Shown one piece after another: positions 1-11,219 of a stretch of DNA of 64,000 bases. Both the position numbers and the translations under genes were made by a program. The stretch comes from Lutjanus erythropterus (Eukaryota > Chordata > Actinopteri > Lutjaniformes > Lutjanidae), in the NCBI GenBank assembly GCA_020091685.1, contig CM034605.1, positions 27,094,281 to 27,158,280 of the forward strand. Direction: 5' to 3'. The notes under the pieces are model-generated. The model ran no database searches and was not told the origin of the DNA. It saw only the letters and a program-made list of their open reading frames with translations. The first letter of the stretch is position 1. The number at the start of each line of letters is the position of its first letter.

Positions 1-400
1 CTATAAGAAGAGACAAACAGGGACACAGAAAAAAAGACAGGAAGACCAGAGAGAGGGGATCAGCAACTTTAAAAGAAGAAAGCAAAAAGAAACTAAGGAT
101 GAGAGAGGAAGATTAGAGAAAAGTTCAAAAGAAAAGGAGGAAAAAAGATGAAAATATGATAAATCAAAAGAACATAAAAGCAAAAGAGCAGGAGAGCTAA
201 AAAAAAAAAAGAGAAAAAACCCACAAGACACGAGGAAAGAAGAACCGACAAGACAGAGGAGGAGATGAGGAAAGAACATGGACAAAAGGAACAAACTGGA
301 GAACAGATGAAAAAGTGAAGGGAAAAAAAAACAATAAGTAAAGAAGAAGAGAAGCGAATAGAGGAGAAAGGAAAAGAATTAAGGATAAAGGAGGAGTGAA
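1..400 (+). repeat. Purine-rich (GA) low-complexity tract
   Basis: About 400 bases are overwhelmingly A and G on the plus strand, with AAGA, GGAG and AAAA motifs. The minus strand gives phenylalanine/leucine/serine-rich ORFs that are composition artefacts, not genes. Confidence 0.85.
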
Positions 401-1194
401 GAGGCGGGACAGTTTCTGTTCCAGCGGGGATTTGATTAGCCGCTGATCTTCCCGAGGGGCCCTGCAGCCGTTGCCGGGAGTAACCTTGCGCTCGGGAGCC
501 GAGCCCCCTTGAGATGCATGGCCCCTGTCAGAGGCGAGGGGCCCCCGAGTCACCCTGCTGAAACAGCCCTATAATTCTGCACTACATCTGCATTCAGGGG
601 TCATTCATCACAAAGTGCACAGTCACAGGTACGCCTGCCTGCGGCTCCGTGCCCGCCGAATACTCAACTGCAATTTCTATAACTGTGCACAATTCCCACT
701 TTTAAATGTTCTCTACTGCTGCCTCTGTGCTCAATATCTGCATTTAAATCGGCTCTATAGGCTACTGCAGCTCCACTAGTGCGTCAAACTCTTCTCTATA
801 ATAAAGTCCTCTCAACCACCGTCCCCAACTCGGCTCGATTTTAACATTTAAATCTACTCTGCTACTACTTCAGCGTACTCAAGCTCTACTTTTAATTCTT
901 AAATCGACTACAGCACCACTGTACCTCTCACCGCTCTGAACTAAAATCTTCTCCATGAATTTTCAAAACTAAATCTGTTCAACAATTCTGCCCTCAGTTT
1001 GCTAAAAGAGTGATAAATACAGATAAACTGCCTCAAGGGCACATTTAGACAGAATCAGGTGTGTGTTTATTTATGCAGAGGACACAGTCGCTGTAAAAAA
1101 AAAAATCAGGAAATACCGTTTTATTTCTGATTCCTTGGGTTTCTCGCTATCAGCGCTCCCTCACCCCATGTAGTGTCTTTACCTTGCATGACCA

Positions 1195-1555
1195 CTGCTG
1201 CACACTCTTTTAGGGATCAGGTATTGGTCCAATAAAATGATCATGTACTTGTACTCATAAAACTATTACAATATCTTCAGACCAGCCACCACATCATGAA
1301 AAGTAGCCGCTTCAGCACAAGCAAGTTAAACGAGTCCACTTATCTACTAATGACTGCATACGACAACATGCTGTAAAATACTGTTCAAACTTAAATATCT
1401 GAAGCAAAAAGCTTCAACGTGTGTTTCTCTTTAGCAACTGACTGTAAAATTGCTTAACAGTCCACATAAAACTTATTATTAAGTACTCTTATCGGTACTC
1501 AGTATCAGCAAGTACCCAAATGTAAGTACTTGTATCGGTGTGTCCCTACTCCCTC
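1195..1555. repeat. Degenerate dispersed repeat with TATCGGTACTCAG motif
   Basis: The motifs ATCAGGTATTGGTCCAATAA near 1217 and TATCGGTACTCAGTATCAGC, then GTACTTGTATCGGTG and TCCCTA near 1491-1548 resemble the ends of a common fish repeat. It is strongly diverged. Confidence 0.4.
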
Positions 1556-2670
1556 TATCTTAAACAAATAGATGCAAACTAAAGGAAGCTTCCTGGTGTT
1601 GCTATTTTGCAGCATAACCTGCAAGCCAGACCCAGATGTTGAAGCTGGATGCAACAAATAAACAAAGTTGAGACACAGTTGGGTGAGTATCATTGTTTGG
1701 TCCATGAACTCCACCTGACTAGCGCCCAGTTTCAGAGATATTTCAGGCTGACTGTAGAGAGCCTGATCTACCGACTTGACATCGGGTTGCAATTCTCTAA
1801 AAGCTGACCCTATTTCAACCTTTTTGCTGCTGCCCACTCCGCCGCCGCTAAAATGCTCTACCTCCGATCGAAATGATTGAGAGTCTGCCTGAATATGGCC
1901 TGAGTGACACCATTCAAGTTGACATCAGTTGGGACAGAAGACTACAAGTTTGAAACTGGAATAAATCTAAATGTACCAGACCTCTGTAGCCAGCTCCTCA
2001 TCCCCAACTGTTGTGGCTACGGCTGCTAGTCCAAATATTTCTGAGCTCCCAGTCGGAAATTTTAACTGGATCGCCCCTCAAGTCGGATTCCCAAAATCCT
2101 CAAAATCCAAGATAGCTGCTCCAAAGCTTGACAGTAATATACTATTTACAAGCACTTCTTCCTTTTATGTCTCATTAAATCTGTCAGTCAGTCACTATTT
2201 TGTTTTGGGAAGTACATGTCAAGATCCTGCATCTTCCTGTCAGGGTTTTTCACAGTGATGACTGAAGTATTGATATCTAACAAAACTGAAAGAACTGACC
2301 AAACTGTCTGTGGATGAGTTGCACTGTGGGTAATGTTGGCTATCACTTTTAACAAGGAACTGGAATAAAAAAAAAAAGATATCTCTGGTTCTCCTGTGCT
2401 GATTTCGAGAGTTTGCCCAACTCTCAAACGCAACTCCATATCGTTGAAGAACTATTTTAAGCTTGGAGAACAGGAGCCCGCCGTGTATCTGATAAATCCT
2501 TTCAACAGAGGCATCACACTGGATTAAAGGGTCAATTTGTCCAGAAAAACACCCACTTTCCCTGACAGGTGCGTAAGTCAAGAAAAGTAGGTATGGTTCA
2601 TTAAAATTTTACTTGCCCGGGTTTTGAGATATTCTCATCTGAGGTTTCTGCCTCCACACTCTGATACAAT

Positions 2671-2708
2671 GGTGAAAAGGGGTGAAAAGGGGTGAAAGAG
2701 GTGAAAGA
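2671..2708 (+). repeat. Short tandem repeat, 10-bp unit GGTGAAAAGG
   Basis: Nearly four consecutive copies of GGTGAAAAGG occur, the last ones degenerate (GGTGAAAGAG, GTGAAAG). Confidence 0.85.
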
Positions 2709-2719
2709 AGTTTGGTTTG

Positions 2720-5560
2720 TAGAGCTCACAGCATCGAAAATGTATGTTTTAAAAACTAAAGAGCAGCTGATAGTTCCTCTGGAACTACCTCTACCTGGAG
2801 TGGAAATTTACTGTGATGAATTCTTTGCTTAATCTCCTTATGTGGTAAGAAAATGTGTAGTCTGTTTTTATTCTAATCATCGTTGTTGTTTAGAAAACCT
2901 CAGAGAGCGCATTTAACTCCCTTGATTCGACTGACTGTGACTCCATTAATTCCATTATTAGGAGACAGCAGGCACTTCCTCTTTACATGGAAATGTTTCT
3001 TGTTTACTCCACTGTTCACGTCTGTTTGTTTCTTCATCACTTGGTTCATAATATTTAAACCGTATGACTCTTCTGTCTCAGCTGAGATAATTTAATACAT
3101 TCATGTAAGACAGAGCGCAGATTCGTTTAACACTTCTAAGAAAAAGTCCCTATAAAAAGTGACGTGGACATTTCTAGAAAGATTTTTTTCAGTGCTTTGA
3201 TAGGCAAAAACAAAAGGTCTGTTCATCTCCAGGTTACTTGGGTAGCGACATAAGCTTCATAGAAACATATCTCCAAACCTTGGCATGGTTGAATAACATC
3301 ATTAGTGAGATTTTTTTTTTTTGAGATTCAGAAGTATGTAAAATGAAAATGTATTATCTCAAACAAAACAACAACAACCGCAACCAAAAGTAATGAATGT
3401 AAAATATTATAAAGTCAGTTTTTCATTTAAAGTCAGAGTTAATACATCAATGTATCTCTGGAGTTTCTGAGTTTGCATGCCTTAGAAAATTTGTTAATTT
3501 AACAAATATTATATATATATAGTAAAACTTTGGCTAAATTATTTTTTTACTTTCAGTTTTTGTTGTTAGACTAAAGCACAGCAACTGAAAATTAGGGGTT
3601 TGGGGTTGTGTCTGGTCTTGAGGGTTAAAATTTAAGGTTTCAAATTAATAATCCTTTTTTAACACTTTAAAATCACACCACTGGTTATATGTTGTGCACC
3701 TATTTAAAAATCAATACCAAAAAAACAAACAGAAAATCAATTTCTTTGTACTTTTTAAAATCAAAATCAAGTCATGTTTTCTTCCTGTAAAACAAAATAT
3801 GACTTGAACCAGCCAATGTCGTCCAACAATATGACATCGACCCATCAATCAATCAAAGTTTTATCCGGAGACAGCTGAGATTATTACTTTGCTACCTAGC
3901 AACACGATGGATGAATGCGGCCGCATGTCACGTCCCACGGCCACGACCCCTTTGGCTGAAAACAAAAGTAAAAGCAGCCAGTTTGTGTGTGTCTGTGCCA
4001 AACAATTCATCACAGGTTAGTTAAAGATGTAACTGAGTAAACCACATGTGCTGATTGTGCCTGTAGATGGAAGTGAATCATAAAAGATTCTTAGTGATTG
4101 TGGAACTAAAGTTTTAGTGTGAAAAATATGTCTCTATCATAAAACACCTGTTTTTAAAGTGGAGTTTGGTTCAACAGCACCAAAACAGTAAAATAAGGTG
4201 TCTTAACGACATAAAAAACATCACAGATGTCTGAAATACATCACCTGAAGATTTAATAAGTTAGCTGTATGTCAGGTTCATCCACTTTGATGGAGACAAA
4301 CTCAAAGGAAGTGTAATGATGCCGATCGCTGATTAGCAAAGACATAACATGATTGCTCACCTGACTGACAGACGAACTAGCAAAAGACTCAAAATTTTCT
4401 GCTGAATGCAAATCAAATTACGGTGGTGACGCAGGAGCAAAGCATCCGCTCTCATCCGTGGCACGTTGGGTCATGACACGCCCACTTTTCAACGTTCAAA
4501 TCAAAAGCCTTCCAACATCGTGTCTCACCTGCCTAACCTGTTTCACTCAGATATACGTCGTGATACAGAAGCTAGATGCTGTAGAAAGGCTGGTTCATCT
4601 AGACTTTAAATAACATTTGCATTTGGGTTCAAGTCATGTGACTGAAATCTTCACAATAGAACTTGAACCTGACCGTCTGATATGATCATGGTCACACCAA
4701 CACAGTCACGATTTGTTCAAAATTCAGAGGCACGATTTAAGAGTGACTCTGTCCTTCACTCTGTTTGCTTCAGAAAGCCGTATATCCATATGGACAGAAC
4801 TCGCTACCTTCGATTTCTCTGTCATTTATTCAAAAACACAGATGGTTCGATGCACCAAAACAAGTCTGCTTTGCAAGATGAAGCATGACTTTAATAGTGT
4901 CCCCCAGTGGTCTTCAGTTTCGTGCCAGCAAACAGTTCCTGGGAGTGGGCGTTAATTAAATTATTATTTTTTTTCCAAATGAAGAATATCTCGGCGTTGG
5001 AACGAAAGTCTTATCTCATTTCTAAGTATAGTCTCTATCTATAATACCTTACTCTCATCTGCATGTATTTAACTCCAGGGTTAACTGAATTCAGTCTCAT
5101 TAGAATTCACAGCCTATCCACAATAACTGCCTATAACTGGTGTAATGTGCTGTTACTCATCAGCAGCCCACTTTCATCATAATCCAGCCTTCACACTGTC
5201 CCGGCAAATGTACACTGCTCTGACCCTCATTAGGTGGACTAGACCTGCACTGCTCTTCAAACTCCTCTTCCTAAGTGAGCTCAATTTAGCCTCCTTGGCT
5301 TCTTGAAAACTAATGGAACCATCTTAAAGGAGTTCAGACTCAAATATGACGTAAAACAGATGGTGAGAGGAATATCTATCTCCGCGGCGTGACTGCAATC
5401 ACAAACCGCGGCCGACGGGCACAAGACCGAGCTCCCACTCGAGGGAGGATGAGGGACAACCCCTGATGACGGATGGAGCTCCCCGGCTCGCCGTCCTGTC
5501 AGCCCTGACAACAGGTGAATCTCTGGGGTTTGGCGGCGATCGCTCTGAAGAAAGAGGTTG
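2720..5560. other. Anonymous intron DNA
   Basis: AT-rich sequence with a short AT run at 3509-3520. No exon, RNA gene or recognisable repeat can be supported. Confidence 0.6.
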
Positions 5561-5567
5561 CGCTCAC

Positions 5568-5675
5568 CTTGACGTTTCCTCCTATCAGGTCGGGTGGCTC
5601 CTCGTCCGTCTCCAGAGCGACGTTGATGGTGGCGAAAGGCCGGCTGGCCATCTGTTGCATCTCTCTCAGCAGTTG
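5568..5675 (-). CDS. atrnl1: atrnl1 internal exon: cytoplasmic juxtamembrane region
   Basis: This is a 108 bp, 36-codon, phase-0 internal exon. It begins QLLREMQQMASRPFA and continues through the acidic stretch ETDEEPPDL to IGGNVK. It directly follows the transmembrane exon and forms the start of the cytoplasmic tail. On the minus strand the acceptor is TTCTCCCTAG and the donor is GTGAGCG, both good matches to consensus. The MASRPFA core is shared by attractin, attractin-like 1 and, more distantly, MEGF8. The ETDEEPPDLIGG segment matches my memory of ATRNL1 rather than ATRN, which favours the atrnl1 assignment. Third codon positions are mostly G or C, unlike the AT-rich flanks. The remaining tail, expected to contain a VPKPIALEPC-like motif, was looked for between 1 and 5567 and not seen, so it should lie left of the window. 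The plus-strand ORF over this interval is a shadow. Confidence 0.96.
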
Positions 5676-5842
5676 CTAGGGAGAAGGAGGAAGAAGAAGA
5701 GGAGGGCGAAGGTCATTGACCAGTAAACACAGACCATCTATTCTCCAATCGTTAATGTGTTTCCCCTCTAATTACTGAAAATAATTCTTTTAAAGACTTT
5801 TTTAAAGGACTATTTCATATTTATTCAAATTAAAATAAAGGA

Positions 5843-7203
5843 GGTAAGGATGGATAAAGTATTCAGATCTTTTACTGAGGTAAAAAAGAAAAATTACATA
5901 TACTATATTATGCAAATATACCTCATAATATGTAAATATATTGCACTGAAAGTACAAGCCCTGCATTCAAAATAAGTGAAAGCACACAATGTGTTAACAT
6001 AGTGCCTTTAGACCAGCATTAATTAATTTGGCAGCAACAACAAGGTGCGAACACAGCACTGACACCAATTTATAAAGTTGATATGATGAACTTGTTGGCA
6101 AACAACTGCTTATTTACACTTTCAAACAGAGCAACATTAATATTTATTAAGCCTTGTGCTTCCGGCCATCTTATAAATATAAGTAATTTATTAACTGTCT
6201 TTTAGCTCAGGTTTTGGTCTCCACCACCTGTAGAATAAAATGTCTGGCTATTTAGCTGCTACATGCTCCAATCTATTCACCTGCTGGCTGCTAACCATGT
6301 CTGTCTGCTGCTTGTTGCTAGACAAATAGCATAGAGTCAGTTTGACTGATTGATTTCGTGGATTATCAGACGGAGAAACAAAGAAAATCGAAAAGATAAA
6401 GCACTTAAAAACACTTCATTCATAAAAGCGAAAACACTTATTTCCAACATTGTTCCAAGATGTTAGAAGACAAAGAAAACAGAAGCACAAGACGTTCCAA
6501 AGCTAAAGACACGCCACCGTGATTTAAGAAATAACAAATAACTCCCACACCTAAAAAAAACAAGGCAAGCTAGAATAACAAGGTCCTTTACCAGATTTTC
6601 TTTTGCTGTAAACAGCTGCCTGCTGTGGCTGGAAGTTAGCTTTAAAATCAAAACAATGAGCTGAAAGACACTAAAACATTCCTTTGAGCCACAGAATCAG
6701 ATAATAATGGCTTCAGCACCATGAGCACATTACACACGGCCACTTATATATGAATTAGTGCTCATTATCCAAAATGGTGCTTTAATGCTTTAAGGACCAA
6801 TGCATGTGCAACCGCTTGACTTAACCTCAACTTTCCAAGCACGTAGGACAAACAAAGGCGGCTACAAAACGAAAAAGAGCTACTGTAAAATGGCGGTGCA
6901 ACATGGCGGCTTCCATGGAAGAGGACCCTCTATAGGTATAAAAAGCTCATTATGAGGTAACAAAATATTTCCAGATGATTATACACTTAATCTACGGTTG
7001 TACATGTTTTATAAGAACCTTGTATGTTTTGTATGAGCATGTTTTTGTAGTTGTCAGATGAACACAGTGGTGTGACAAGTAATTCCTTTAAAATTAATGT
7101 AGTGGTGCAAAATAGACGACCATATGGTGGAAATATTAAAGTACAACAACCATTTAAACTGTACTTGAGTAAATGTACTTTAAATGCAACTTTCCATCAC
7201 TGC
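5843..7203 (-). mobile_element. Teleost dispersed element with CAGTGATGG-type end, containing a second repeat
   Basis: The right end (7020-7203), read on the minus strand, starts CAGTGATGGAAAGT and continues with ACATTTACTCAAGTAC and TTCCACCATA. This is a very common teleost repeat start that I recognise from memory. The left end (5843-5985) carries the matching far end, with AAGTATTCAGATC on the plus strand and AGTACAAGCCCTGCATTCAAAA nearby. The two ends are 1.36 kb apart because the middle (about 6020-6700) is a different repeat also present at 13655-14230. The ORF at 7051-7518 overlaps this element and a purine-rich tract and is not considered a gene. Confidence 0.5.
6020..6700. repeat. 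Dispersed repeat copy 1, related to 13655-14230
   Basis: Landmarks shared in order with 13655-14230 are CTGC.TATTTACAC, ATGCTCCAAT.T.TTCACCTGCTGG, GTCTGTCTGC, and AACA..TGCCTGCTG...CTGGAA. Similarity is patchy, so the copies are old. It lies inside the element at 5843-7203, which suggests nesting. Confidence 0.5.
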
Positions 7204-7849
7204 AAGGTGGAGGCACAGTCTCAGTTTGGTCTGATTTATAACATGGACCTCTGCCAGAGGAAGAGGAGGGGGGGAAGCGATTATGAGGGAAGGAGGAAGA
7301 AAAAGGAGAAGGAACAGAGGCTGAAGAAAGAGAGAACAGATGAGGAAATAAGAAGAATTTTAAGAAGAGGAACATGGAGAAAGAGCAGGATGATGATCAG
7401 ACTGGTGTCAAAGATGCAGTGGGAAAGAGACGATGATGGGGGGGGGGGGACTGGAAAGTCTGGAGACCCCGGTAAACAAGATGATGCACCTGTGTCGTCG
7501 ACTGTCAAAAGCAGCTAAAGTGTCACGAATAGAGAAGCAAACGGCATCAACTGTCAAGACACCAAGATCTGAATATACCAGCAGCAAGCCCCTCAAAAGA
7601 AAACAACACCTGCAACTGCTGCATGAGCGGGAAAACAGTGACAGAAATGAGGCGAAAAAAAAAATTTACAAGGGAGGGAAAAATAAAGCCAAACATGTTT
7701 GGGGGGGAAAAAAGATCTAATTGATCATTTGTTTGAAATACATCTCCTCCTGCTTCAAAGAAGTGAAACAGTGACGAAGGAGCATGATACAGTTCATGTG
7801 TGTGGAGTTAAAGCATGCGGACAAAAAAAATTAAAAGTACTCTGACACA

Positions 7850-8165
7850 ATCCATTGGCCTCTGTCTCATTAGGGTGAACCATTACAAGAAAGTAGGCGC
7901 GAGTAAAGGGCAGCGGCTGCGATTCAACTTGAAAGCACACATGGTAGAAACCACAGGTGGTATTTGTGTGTCGATGCGTGTTCACGTCGGGGTCAAAGCG
8001 AGACGTCGACGGCCTCCTGGTCGACTCGCAATTAATCTGCTGAGCGTTTTCGTCCCCTGTGATGCTGTCAATTGTGGTTATTGACATGTTAGCACTTTCT
8101 CTCTAAATGTCATGCCTTATAATCAGATCCTCATTAGCGGTTACAGAAATAGCTTGAGAGGGATC
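7850..8165. other. Non-repetitive CpG-containing intron segment, possible conserved element
   Basis: This stands out from its AT-rich flanks by CpG content (for example CGAGACGTCGACGGCC near 8000) followed by AATTAATCTGC and CTCATTAGCGG motifs. Both strands carry open frames of about 90 codons, but none has a recognisable protein or splice context. It could be a conserved non-coding element. Confidence 0.2.
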
Positions 8166-8374
8166 TTTTTCTTCCTACAGTTAAGCCTGAAAGGGGGGAA
8201 AAAATGTCTAAATTTAATGTCCTGGATTCTCTTTTTGGAGCAAGTCAGGACATTATTATTCCTGCATGTGTGTGGGGATGTGTGCCTGTATCCTGATCTC
8301 CAAAAACTCTGGTGTGTTGTAACAGCTGGGCTAGACGGAGCTGAACCTTCATCTTCCTTGAGTAACTACTTTAA

Positions 8375-9200
8375 ACATTTTAGGGAATATCCTGCTGAGT
8401 AAGACGTGAGACAGATACCACTGTTATGTCTATTAAATATGAAACTAAGGATTAGTTTAGCTTAATAATAAAGACTAGAAAATATCACATGTTGTACCAT
8501 GTCAATATGTGATTGTGACTGGATGCAGGGTGTCCATTAACTCCTGAGAATGGACACCGAATACGTAGTTCCAGTGAAGCTGGAACAGCCTGTATCTAAA
8601 ATGAGTAACCATAGCAACAAGGATGCAGTCAAACCAGACTTGGGAAAAAATAGGAACGGTAGTCCACGGTGATTGAAGTTTGTCAAAAAATTAGACACAC
8701 GATGTTTGTCAATTTAAAAGGTCAAGACAGTTGCAGCTTGTGGTAGTTTTGTTTTGTCTGAAACTGCTCAGTGAACTACATGTCTCATGTCGCACAATAT
8801 TTGTCACCAACATCACTGTCCCTTGTAACGTTATCTTACCCTGAAGTGTTTTATCCAGCAGCTGCTGGTCCTTATATCAGACATGGAGAGAAAGACAGAG
8901 TAAAGTTTTTTACGATGAAGTGCAACTTTCTCGACTTGTAGAATTAACTTTTGAGTTTTGTCATCATTGTGAGGTTGCCAGGAGACCGGCAGAGAGGAAG
9001 TCACCCCTCCCAGAAATCTAACAGAAACAGCCCGGCAACAACCCTAAAACCACAAATTGTCCTTTTTTATTTGTTAGTGAGTTTACCTTTGACTGAGCCA
9101 GGTTAGGCGTTTCCCCGTTTTCAGTCTTTATGCTAAGCTAAGCTAACTGTCTCCTGCTTAATACTGAACAGACAAACATGAAAGTGGTAAGAAGTTTCGG
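8375..9200. mobile_element. Foldback (long inverted repeat) element, teleost-type
   Basis: The left arm (about 8375-8480) reads on the plus strand TTTTAGGGAATAT, GATACCACT, TTAAATATGAA, TTAGCTTAA..ATAAAGACT. The right arm (about 9080-9200) reads the same series on the minus strand: TACCACTTTCATG, then GTTAGCTTAGCTTAGCATAA and AGACTGAAAACGGGGAAAC. The arms are diverged inverted copies of one family, common in teleost introns. A third partial copy is at 48035-48225. No coding capacity is present. Confidence 0.55.
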
Positions 9201-9585
9201 ATCAGTTGATGTACGAAAAACGTTTAGGGTGACGATATTACCTGTCATTAATATCATATACATCATTTATCAAGTAAATTATATCTGGGGATTAAAGCTT
9301 CCCAAACATGAGTAAAAACTTTCTTTTACTTAAAAAACCTGTATCATGGCATTGACAGTTTGCAAGAGAAAGTAAACATTTTTTTAGGCGTAACCTCTCC
9401 AAATAATTGAGATGGGAAAATGTCAATATTCTTGACATTTTTGTGTATCACAAGATACATCAATTCATGGGGGGGTGAAAAAGTAACAAAAATAGCTCTA
9501 AACTATTCAAAGCTTGTACCCTTTCTTACAAACTATTAAGGTTAACATTCCGCACTGTAATTGACTGACCTAAAATAAGCAGCAG

Positions 9586-9609
9586 CACACACACACACAC
9601 ACACACACA
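9586..9609 (+). repeat. (CA)12 microsatellite
   Basis: Twelve uninterrupted CA units. Confidence 0.95.
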
Positions 9610-11034
9610 GAAGAAGAGCCATTTTGAAAGTACTGTGAAGCGTCTGCTGCAGTTTAATGCCATCCGATAGAAGACGGTGCCTAACGCTGCCTGAATGAAT
9701 CACTCATCATTCAAGTTTCCTTTTCACTCAAATTTGCTCATTAACCACGAGGCCATTCAGACTGTACGAGTAACGGAGCTGGCATGGGGTGCTTTCGTTC
9801 TCAACTGAACTCGATATTTTTTGCACAAGGAAGTTCATTAGCAAATTTGCAAGTTAATAAAACATAAAAGTGCTTAATAAGGCAGTGATAAAACAGATTC
9901 AGATTATGACTTTTTGTGGAGTTGATACAGTATAAGAGACGGCTTATAAAAAGCTGTCATATCAAACGGAAAGAAACCAAATCAGTTGTGACGAGCAGAA
10001 ACTATAAATAGAAACGATGCATAATAGTAGAACAATAACACTCATGAAGTATGAATGAATCTGAATACAATGGCAAAGAGTTGCCTCATTACCATGCACA
10101 CAAATAAAAACACGAGGCTGAGGCTCGCCCAGTCCAACGTCTTGATGTTGGTACATTCTTCGCTGCCGCCGCAGCAGTCGACCCGCAGAAACACATGAAA
10201 ACGCAAATGAGCAACTCATTGTGCCGAGTCGTGATTTGTCATGATTAGAAACCATGCTGTGTGAAGCATCTGAGAGCCAAAACATGTAGCATTTGCGAGT
10301 GTGATGACTGCTGGGTGTGTAGCAACACCGCACACCGAGCAGTCTACCATGTTGCACATTCTGGGGCAAGTAGTTAAATCTTATAATTTGGAGCCACCTG
10401 GACTGTTTCTTCACCTGTACGGTCATCTGCAACAAAAAGTGAACTGGGAAAACTACATCTCGCCCAGAACAGAGCTGACAGACTAGTTTTACAGTGCCCC
10501 ATCAGAACAAACACATTCAGCACGCACCGTAAACTCTTATGGTTACCAGTAGAGAGACGGTTTTGCCTTGAGCACAGTCGCATTCTTCAGCAATAACATT
10601 TATTCCACCAAACCCAAGTTTTTACACAGTCCAATCAAAAGTTGTATCTTTCAGTCATTTCAGCAGAAGAGCAGGTGATGGCCAAGTGATTACGAGGGTT
10701 GGGTCTGTTTCAAGTTTTGCCGGTCTGGAGTGCGAGCTTAAACTGATTTTAATTTTACACTGACCGGCTGAACTGACATTTGTCTTTATGAGACATTCTG
10801 GCACATCTGAGACAGACAGACACAAGTCGCTCACAGTGCTGTCAGCTCTTTAATAACATTAATCACAGAGGACAAGTGCTCTTCAAACATCAGGAAAACA
10901 CAGCTGGGGTCAAGTAATGTAACAACCACCTCACTGATGGTAAAAACTATAATACAATGACCAACATAAACCACTATGTGCTAACAAAAGGTACCGTTTT
11001 CTGTGTTCCACCACTAGTAGGTATGATGGGAATA

Positions 11035-11215
11035 ATTTTTTTTAACCTTTATTTATTCAGGGTAGGTTCACTGAGAGTGAAGGAACGGCTTGATCACATT
11101 CACACCTGGAAGCTGCCCAGTACAACCACAGTCTTACCTGCTGGCCACTGAGCAGTTCCACTGGAGCGGTTGGGGTTAAGGGCCTTGCTCAAGGGCCCGG
11201 TGACCCACCGGTCCA
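11035..11215 (+). repeat. Dispersed SINE-like or MITE-like repeat
   Basis: TTTAACCTTTATTTATTCAG and GGTTCACTGAGAG at the left, with GGGTTAAGGGCCTTGCTCAA GGGC-type sequence at about 11172, are typical of short dispersed repeats in fish. No internal RNA polymerase III box could be assigned with confidence. Confidence 0.5.
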
Positions 11216-11219
11216 AACC

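Larger units (their letters stand above)
1..5567 (-). other. atrnl1 intron (partial), 3' of the juxtamembrane exon
   Basis: This is the start of the intron that follows the juxtamembrane exon; its acceptor is outside the window. It opens with about 400 bases of GA-rich sequence on the plus strand, then a GC-richer patch near 410-560. A degenerate dispersed repeat lies near 1195-1550 and a short 10-bp tandem repeat at 2671-2708. From about 2720 to 5560 I see ordinary AT-rich intron sequence with no supportable exon, RNA gene or recognised element. The ORFs here have no splice context and no recognisable protein signature. Confidence 0.85.

Noticed and set aside
197..553. 118-codon minus-strand ORF at the left edge, considered as the next atrnl1 exon
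   Set aside because: It contains no VPKPIALEPC-like motif, and its second half is composition-driven phenylalanine/leucine/serine from the GA tract.
7051..7518. 155-codon plus-strand ORF
   Set aside because: The first third is a known-type teleost repeat end and the rest a purine-rich tract giving lysine/arginine/glutamate runs.
9962..10435. 157-codon minus-strand ORF
   Set aside because: No recognisable motif, mixed codon use and no splice sites that would make it an exon. Most likely chance.
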